Of a stretch of 20,473 bases of DNA, positions 17,189-20,473 are shown piece by piece. The position numbers and the translations under genes are program-made. Position 1 is the stretch's first letter, and the number at the start of each line of letters is the position of its first letter. The stretch is from NCBI GenBank assembly GCA_025964455.1, contig JAOPYU010000284.1, positions 1 through 20,473 on the forward strand. Direction: 5' to 3'. The notes below the pieces were generated by a model. That model had not been told where the DNA came from, made no database searches, and saw only the letters and a program-made list of their open reading frames with translations. Source of the DNA: Thermoleophilia bacterium (GTDB lineage: Bacteria > Actinomycetota > Thermoleophilia > Gaiellales > SKUG01).

Positions 17189-17608
17189 TCACTTCGAGGA
17201 TTTGGACGGGCGACCCGATTCCATTGCCACGGTCGCGCCGATCGTCAGGACGAGTCCGGCAGCCGCCGCCATGCCGCCGGCGGTCTTCAGGAGCTGTGTT
17301 CCGGCCTTCGCGCCATTGGACATCGGCTTCAGGTCGCGCACGCCGTACCAGTGGTGAATTCGGCCGTTCGTGCGTGGCGCGGTGAGGCGCTCCTGAATGA
17401 CGCTCCCACCAGTGTAGGTCGCGATGCCGATCGCGGTGGAGGCGATACCTGCCGCCGATCCCTTGATGAGGGTGTGGTCTTCATGCTTGTCTGCAGCGAC
17501 CGCGTCCACGAACTTGTGAGTCCCGTACAACGTCGCTCCGGCCACGCCGACGCCTGCTGCGCCTCCGATGATCGTGCCGCCGAGCGGGATCAGGTTCCTG
17601 ATGCTCAT
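17189..17608 (-). CDS. Small Gly/Ala-rich membrane protein (unknown)
   Basis: 139 aa from ATG 17608, with a strong GGGGGAG Shine-Dalgarno 6 nt upstream. An extended GTG/ATG start at 17647 is therefore unlikely. Three hydrophobic Gly/Ala-rich helices are visible: PLGGTIIGGAAGVGVAGATL near the N-terminus, GSAAGIASTAIGIATYTGG in the middle, and TAGGMAAAAGLVLTIGATVA near the end. They are separated by a charged loop (AADKHEDHTLIKG) and a basic one containing RLTAPRTNGRIHHWYGVRD. The tail is Ser/Lys-rich. The helix pattern with GxxxG spacings suggests an oligomerising membrane protein, but no family is recognised. Convergent with the subtilase gene, 73 bp apart. Confidence 0.75.
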   Translation of the reverse strand: MSIRNLIPLGGTIIGGAAGVGVAGATLYGTHKFVDAVAADKHEDHTLIKGSAAGIASTAIGIATYTGGSVIQERLTAPRTNGRIHHWYGVRDLKPMSNGAKAGTQLLKTAGGMAAAAGLVLTIGATVAMESGRPSKSSK

Positions 17609-17614
17609 CGTGTG

Positions 17615-17621
17615 CTCCCCC
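17615..17621 (-). promoter_or_regulatory. Strong Shine-Dalgarno GGGGGAG
   Basis: GGGGGAG ends 6 nt before ATG 17608 on the minus strand. It fixes the start of the small membrane protein. Confidence 0.6.
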
Positions 17622-17701
17622 GTGAGTGGACGATTGCCCCCCGGCAATCGCTCCTGTCCTGTTGTCGCGCCTGGCCACGAATCGGTTCCACACGCATACG
17701 G

Positions 17702-18973
17702 TCAGTCGGTGGCGGGCGCGCGCGCCGGGTCGCGCCACGCCGCGAATCCCGGGATCCTGTTGGCGAGCAGCAGCATGCCGCCGATCACGCCGAGCCCGCC
17801 TGCGAGCGAACTCGGTCGCAGCCCGAACGCCTCGCCCGCACTGCCCGACGTCAGGTCGCCGATCGGCGGCCCGCCCGTCACCACCATGATGTGGACCGCG
17901 CTCATGCGGCCGCGCAGTTCATCCGGAACCATGGTCAGCAGGATCGTCTGGCGGAACACCGCACTGACCATGTCAGCTGCTCCAGCGAGTGCGAGGAACC
18001 CGAGCGCCAGCCACAGCCATGGCGACTGGGAGAAGAGCGCGATGCACGCACCCCAGGCGCCGACCGACACCAGCACCGCGCGCCCCTCGCGCTGCACGTT
18101 GCGGAACAGGCCCAGGAAGAGCGTGCCAACCATGGCGCCGGCAGAGGGCGCTGCGACGAGCAGGCTGAAGGTGATCGCGCCGCCCCCGAACACGTCCTCG
18201 GCATAGGCCGGGAACAAGGCGCGCTGCTGGCCCAGGATCATCGCGATGATGTCGGCGTAGAACGTCGCGGCGAGGATCGGACGAGCTGCCACGAACTTCA
18301 GGCCCTCGGTGACCGATGACAGCTCGAACTTGCGGCGTGTCTCGGGCACGAGCGGGGGCAGCCCGAGGAACAGGGTGAACGCGAGCGCGAAGCTGGCGGC
18401 ATCCACCGCGTAGGCGTACTGCAGCCCGATCGTCGCGATCAGGACGCCGCCGACGATCGGACCGAACGTGCGGCCCGACTGGGTGAGCACCTCGCGCAGC
18501 TGGACGGCGCTTCGAAGCGTCGCGGCATCGACGAGCATGGGGATGACCGCAGTTCGCGCTGGACCGTCGATCGCCGCGAACGAGCTGGTCGCGGCGGCGA
18601 GGGCGTAGAGCGCCCACAGCGGGGGTGAGTCGAAGGTGGCTAGCCAGCACAGCGTCGCGCTCGTGGCGCACATCGCGACCTGGACCACGACGAGCAGCTT
18701 GCGGCGATCCATGGAATCGGCGATCGCCCCGCCCAGGAGCGCGAGGCACAGCGTCGGCACGACCATCGCGAGGCCGAGGAGCCCCACCCGGAAGGTCGAT
18801 CCGGTGATCTCGTGGACCTGGAAGAACAGCGCGACGAGCGTGACCTGCGAGCCGATGCTCGAGACGAGCTGCGCGCTGAACATCCGCCGGAACGCCGACG
18901 ACTCGCGCAGCGCGGTGACGTCGATCGTCGCGCGAGCAAGACGCTGGCGGATGGTTGGTCGGCGCTCTGGCAC
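17702..18973 (-). CDS. MFS transporter (MFS_3/EntS-like exporter family)
   Basis: 423 aa from GTG 18973. Twelve hydrophobic helices are expected. Family marks are the N-terminal IDVTALRESSAFRRMFSAQLVSSIGSQ segment, the loop 2-3 motif GAIADSMDRRKLL (variant of GxxxDRxGRR), and VPDELRGRMSAVHIMVV near helix 10. These fit the multidrug/enterobactin-exporter-like MFS_3 group common in actinomycetes. The substrate is unknown and no siderophore or antibiotic gene is adjacent. A longer start (GTG 19036, 21 more residues) is in frame, but would begin inside a palindrome and add Pro/Cys-rich residues not expected in the family. Neither start has a Shine-Dalgarno. The gene is divergent from the LPFTG surface-protein gene, and operator-like palindromes lie between them. 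Confidence 0.9.
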   Translation of the reverse strand: MPERRPTIRQRLARATIDVTALRESSAFRRMFSAQLVSSIGSQVTLVALFFQVHEITGSTFRVGLLGLAMVVPTLCLALLGGAIADSMDRRKLLVVVQVAMCATSATLCWLATFDSPPLWALYALAAATSSFAAIDGPARTAVIPMLVDAATLRSAVQLREVLTQSGRTFGPIVGGVLIATIGLQYAYAVDAASFALAFTLFLGLPPLVPETRRKFELSSVTEGLKFVAARPILAATFYADIIAMILGQQRALFPAYAEDVFGGGAITFSLLVAAPSAGAMVGTLFLGLFRNVQREGRAVLVSVGAWGACIALFSQSPWLWLALGFLALAGAADMVSAVFRQTILLTMVPDELRGRMSAVHIMVVTGGPPIGDLTSGSAGEAFGLRPSSLAGGLGVIGGMLLLANRIPGFAAWRDPARAPATD

Positions 18974-19030
18974 GGATGGAGGATATCGGTCCCCGATCAG
19001 CCTGGGTTGGCACGGAGGCGCGCACCGTTT

Positions 19031-19044
19031 TGACACTATTGTCA
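19031..19044. promoter_or_regulatory. Operator-like inverted repeat TGACACTATTGTCA
   Basis: Arms TGACA and TGTCA flank a 4-nt centre. The repeat overlaps a TTGACA (19030-19035) that resembles a -35 box, in the 100-bp divergent region between the MFS and surface-protein genes. The regulator is unknown; such repeats suit a dimeric MarR/TetR-type protein. Confidence 0.45.
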
Positions 19045-19056
19045 GATATGCAAAAG

Positions 19057-19068
19057 CGTGATATCACG
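19057..19068. promoter_or_regulatory. Perfect 12-bp palindrome CGTGATATCACG
   Basis: Perfect palindrome ending 5 nt before ATG 19074 and overlapping its GGAG. It could be an operator that also affects translation start of the surface protein. It may be chance at this length, but it sits beside the 19031 repeat. Confidence 0.4.
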
Positions 19069-19073
19069 GAGAT

Positions 19074-20066
19074 ATGATTGCATTCTCGTCGCTCCGTCGC
19101 CCCCGTACCTCCGCCGCTCGTGCTCGCATGCTCGACGTCGCGATCGCCGTGTCGCTGATCGCCTTGGCTACCACTGCCGCGGCGCAGGCGGGCAATGGCA
19201 ACGCCGACGCCCACGGCAACGGGAACGCGAACGGCCACGGAAATGGGGGCGGCGCGTCCGTCAGCGTTACGCACGCGGATGGACATGCCGAGCCTGCGGT
19301 CACGGCCCAGCCGGCTCCATCGGCTCCCACCGCTGGCTCATCCCCCACTGCCCCGGCGGCGAGCCCCGCGTCCGAATCAGCGCCGGCCCCGGCCAAGCCG
19401 GCGAAGCCTGCCAAGCCTGCGAAGCCGGCGAAGCCCGCCCACACCGCCAAGCCTGGCAAGCCCGCCGTCGCTGCGACTGCCAAGCCTGCTGCTCACGGAT
19501 CTGCATCCGGCAACGGCACGACCCAGGGTAATTCCCCTTCTGATCCCGATGGAGCCTCCAACGGCGGCGCCGACAAGCCGGGCGGATCCGGCGGCACGCC
19601 GGGCGACCGTGACGGCAACAACGGCTGCGGCAACGACGCTGACCGCGAGGATGACAATCGGGGCAACTGCGGCAACAAGCACCGCGCCCCGGTGAAGACG
19701 CCCGCCAAGCCGACGCCCGCCACGAGCTCCGGTGCGACCTCCGCGGCCGCGACCACGACCTCCTCGAGCACTCCCGCTGCGGCCGCCACGCCGGGCAACA
19801 CCGTCGCCGGCGGTGGCGCATCTGCGACGTCGCCCGCCCCGGAGGCGACTCCCGCAGCGGCTCCTGCCTCGGGTGAGAGTGCTCCGGCCGCGACCGCCGG
19901 CGGCGGCGCAGCCGACGTCGAAGCGCGAACCGGACGGCTCCCGTTCACCGGAACGGCGCTGTGGATCCCGGCGCTGCTCGCACTGATCACCACGCTCGCC
20001 GGCGGGCTCGCCTGGATGCACGCCGGCCGACGCAGCGCTGCTGCTGCTGGCGGGCGCGAAGCCTGA
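19074..20066 (+). CDS. Sortase-type LPFTG surface protein with low-complexity stalk
   Basis: 330 aa from ATG 19074. GGAG lies only 2 nt upstream, so initiation may be weak; ATG 19128 is an alternative. A long basic n-region, a hydrophobic core (LDVAIAVSLIALATTAAA) and AQA form the signal peptide. The mature protein is disordered-looking: Gly/Asn/His repeats, then five tandem A-K-P triplets (residues 107-121), then a Gly/Asp-rich segment with two Cys (NGCGNDADREDDNRGNCGN) that may bind metal or form a disulphide. A Ser/Thr/Ala/Pro stalk follows. The C-terminus is a classical sorting signal: L289-P-F-T-G293, a hydrophobic helix (about 295-315) and AGRRS. A class E or related sortase would attach it to the wall; no sortase gene is in the window. 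Divergent from the MFS gene. Confidence 0.88.
   Translation: MIAFSSLRRPRTSAARARMLDVAIAVSLIALATTAAAQAGNGNADAHGNGNANGHGNGGGASVSVTHADGHAEPAVTAQPAPSAPTAGSSPTAPAASPASESAPAPAKPAKPAKPAKPAKPAHTAKPGKPAVAATAKPAAHGSASGNGTTQGNSPSDPDGASNGGADKPGGSGGTPGDRDGNNGCGNDADREDDNRGNCGNKHRAPVKTPAKPTPATSSGATSAAATTTSSSTPAAAATPGNTVAGGGASATSPAPEATPAAAPASGESAPAATAGGGAADVEARTGRLPFTGTALWIPALLALITTLAGGLAWMHAGRRSAAAAGGREA
19392..19436 (+). repeat. Five 9-bp tandem repeats encoding Ala-Lys-Pro
   Basis: Five units of GCSAAGCCN, encoding AKP, lie in the stalk of the LPFTG protein. The region is likely to be length-variable between strains. Confidence 0.8.
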
Positions 20067-20075
20067 CGTTCGGGG

Positions 20076-20473
20076 TCAGCCCTGCACGAGCTTGCGGTAC
20101 TTGATCCGCGACGGCTCGAGCGCGTCGGGGCCCTTGCGGCGCTTCAGGTCCTCGGCGTAGTCCTCGAAGTTGCCCTCGAACCACACGACCTCGCTGTCGC
20201 CCTCGAAGGCGAGGATGTGCGTGGCGAGGCGGTCGAGGAACCACCGATCATGGCTCACCACGACGGCGCAGCCCGGGAACTGCTCGATGCCTTCCTCGAG
20301 CGCGCGCAGCGTGTCGACGTCGAGGTCGTTGGTCGGTTCGTCCAGCAGCTGCACGTTGCCGCCCTGCTTGATGAGCTTGCCCAGGTGCACGCGGTTGCGC
20401 TGTCCGCCTGAGTGGTCGCCGACGCGCTGCTGCTGGTCGGAGCCCTTGAAGTTGAACTTGCCGACGTAGGCGC
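20076..20473 (-). CDS. ettA: EttA, ABC-F energy-dependent translational throttle protein (C-terminal part)
   Basis: Only the last 132 residues are present; the gene continues past the window's right edge. The fragment begins [19 protein letters not shown], followed by the ABC signature [14 protein letters not shown], Walker [12 protein letters not shown], switch loop [17 protein letters not shown], and the EttA-typical ending [31 protein letters not shown]. The ELSGGE-type signature of E. coli EttA is replaced by HSGGQ, as in many actinobacterial copies. EttA binds the ribosomal E site and couples the start of elongation to the ATP/ADP ratio. It is convergent with the LPFTG gene, 9 bp apart. 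The product is complete at its C-terminus, so the truncation is only the window edge. Confidence 0.95.
   Translation of the reverse strand, partial: AYVGKFNFKGSDQQQRVGDHSGGQRNRVHLGKLIKQGGNVQLLDEPTNDLDVDTLRALEEGIEQFPGCAVVVSHDRWFLDRLATHILAFEGDSEVVWFEGNFEDYAEDLKRRKGPDALEPSRIKYRKLVQG

Noticed and set aside
19074..19100. Tat (twin-arginine) signal in the LPFTG protein
   Set aside because: The SLRRP sequence lacks the SRRxFLK pattern; a standard Sec leader fits better.
19392..19440. Possible CRISPR-like short repeat
   Set aside because: Units are 9 bp, without spacers, in frame and encode Ala-Lys-Pro.

Overview
The window is GC-rich, densely coded chromosomal DNA from a high-GC actinomycete. Several traits suggest class Thermoleophilia (Solirubrobacterales or Patulibacter-like): an LPxTG surface protein with a Cys-Asn/Asp-rich motif, basic and Ala-rich proteins, and weak or absent Shine-Dalgarno sites before several genes. 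That placement is inference from general style and not from a marker gene. No phage, insertion sequence, CRISPR array or plasmid gene is visible, and no gap without a gene exceeds about 190 bases.

Layout. 85-157 (-) is tRNA-Thr(UGU), just downstream of a DHH/DHHA1 phosphoesterase gene (169-1209, -). A BrkB/YihY membrane protein gene (1359-2273, +) runs into a PAP2 phosphatase gene (2270-3046, -) with stop codons overlapping at CTAG. Then come a small membrane protein (-), an EF-hand-like lipoprotein (+), a seven-TM GAF histidine kinase without a response regulator (+) and a small hydrophobic protein of unknown function (+, ends 7100). A 26-bp-stem hairpin at 7104-7167 separates this last gene from a convergent operon.

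7202-11513 (-) is a three-gene OpuC/ProU-type compatible-solute (betaine/choline class) ABC importer operon with translationally overlapping genes: CBS-containing ATPase, permease, then a permease fused to two tandem substrate-binding domains. The fused tandem receptor is the most unusual gene architecture here.

11697-12905 (-) is a membrane protein with charged ends, divergent from a CPBP-family membrane protease (13018-13923, +). Next are a secreted Trp/Cys-rich small protein (-), a low-molecular-weight protein tyrosine phosphatase (-), and a large subtilase (15064-17115, +) that has a propeptide but no recognisable signal peptide. A second small hydrophobic unknown (-) and an MFS exporter (17702-18973, -) follow. 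The exporter is divergent from a sortase-type LPFTG surface protein (19074-20066, +), with two operator-like palindromes between them. The window ends inside ettA, an ABC-F translation factor (-).

Many genes act at the envelope (transport, secretion, surface display, membrane proteolysis, signalling), but apart from the ABC operon I see no multi-gene pathway. I do not find a clear new defence or biosynthetic system. The items most worth a second look are the permease-receptor-receptor fusion, the long hairpin, the signal-less subtilase with a split C-terminal domain, and the double-palindrome divergent promoter.
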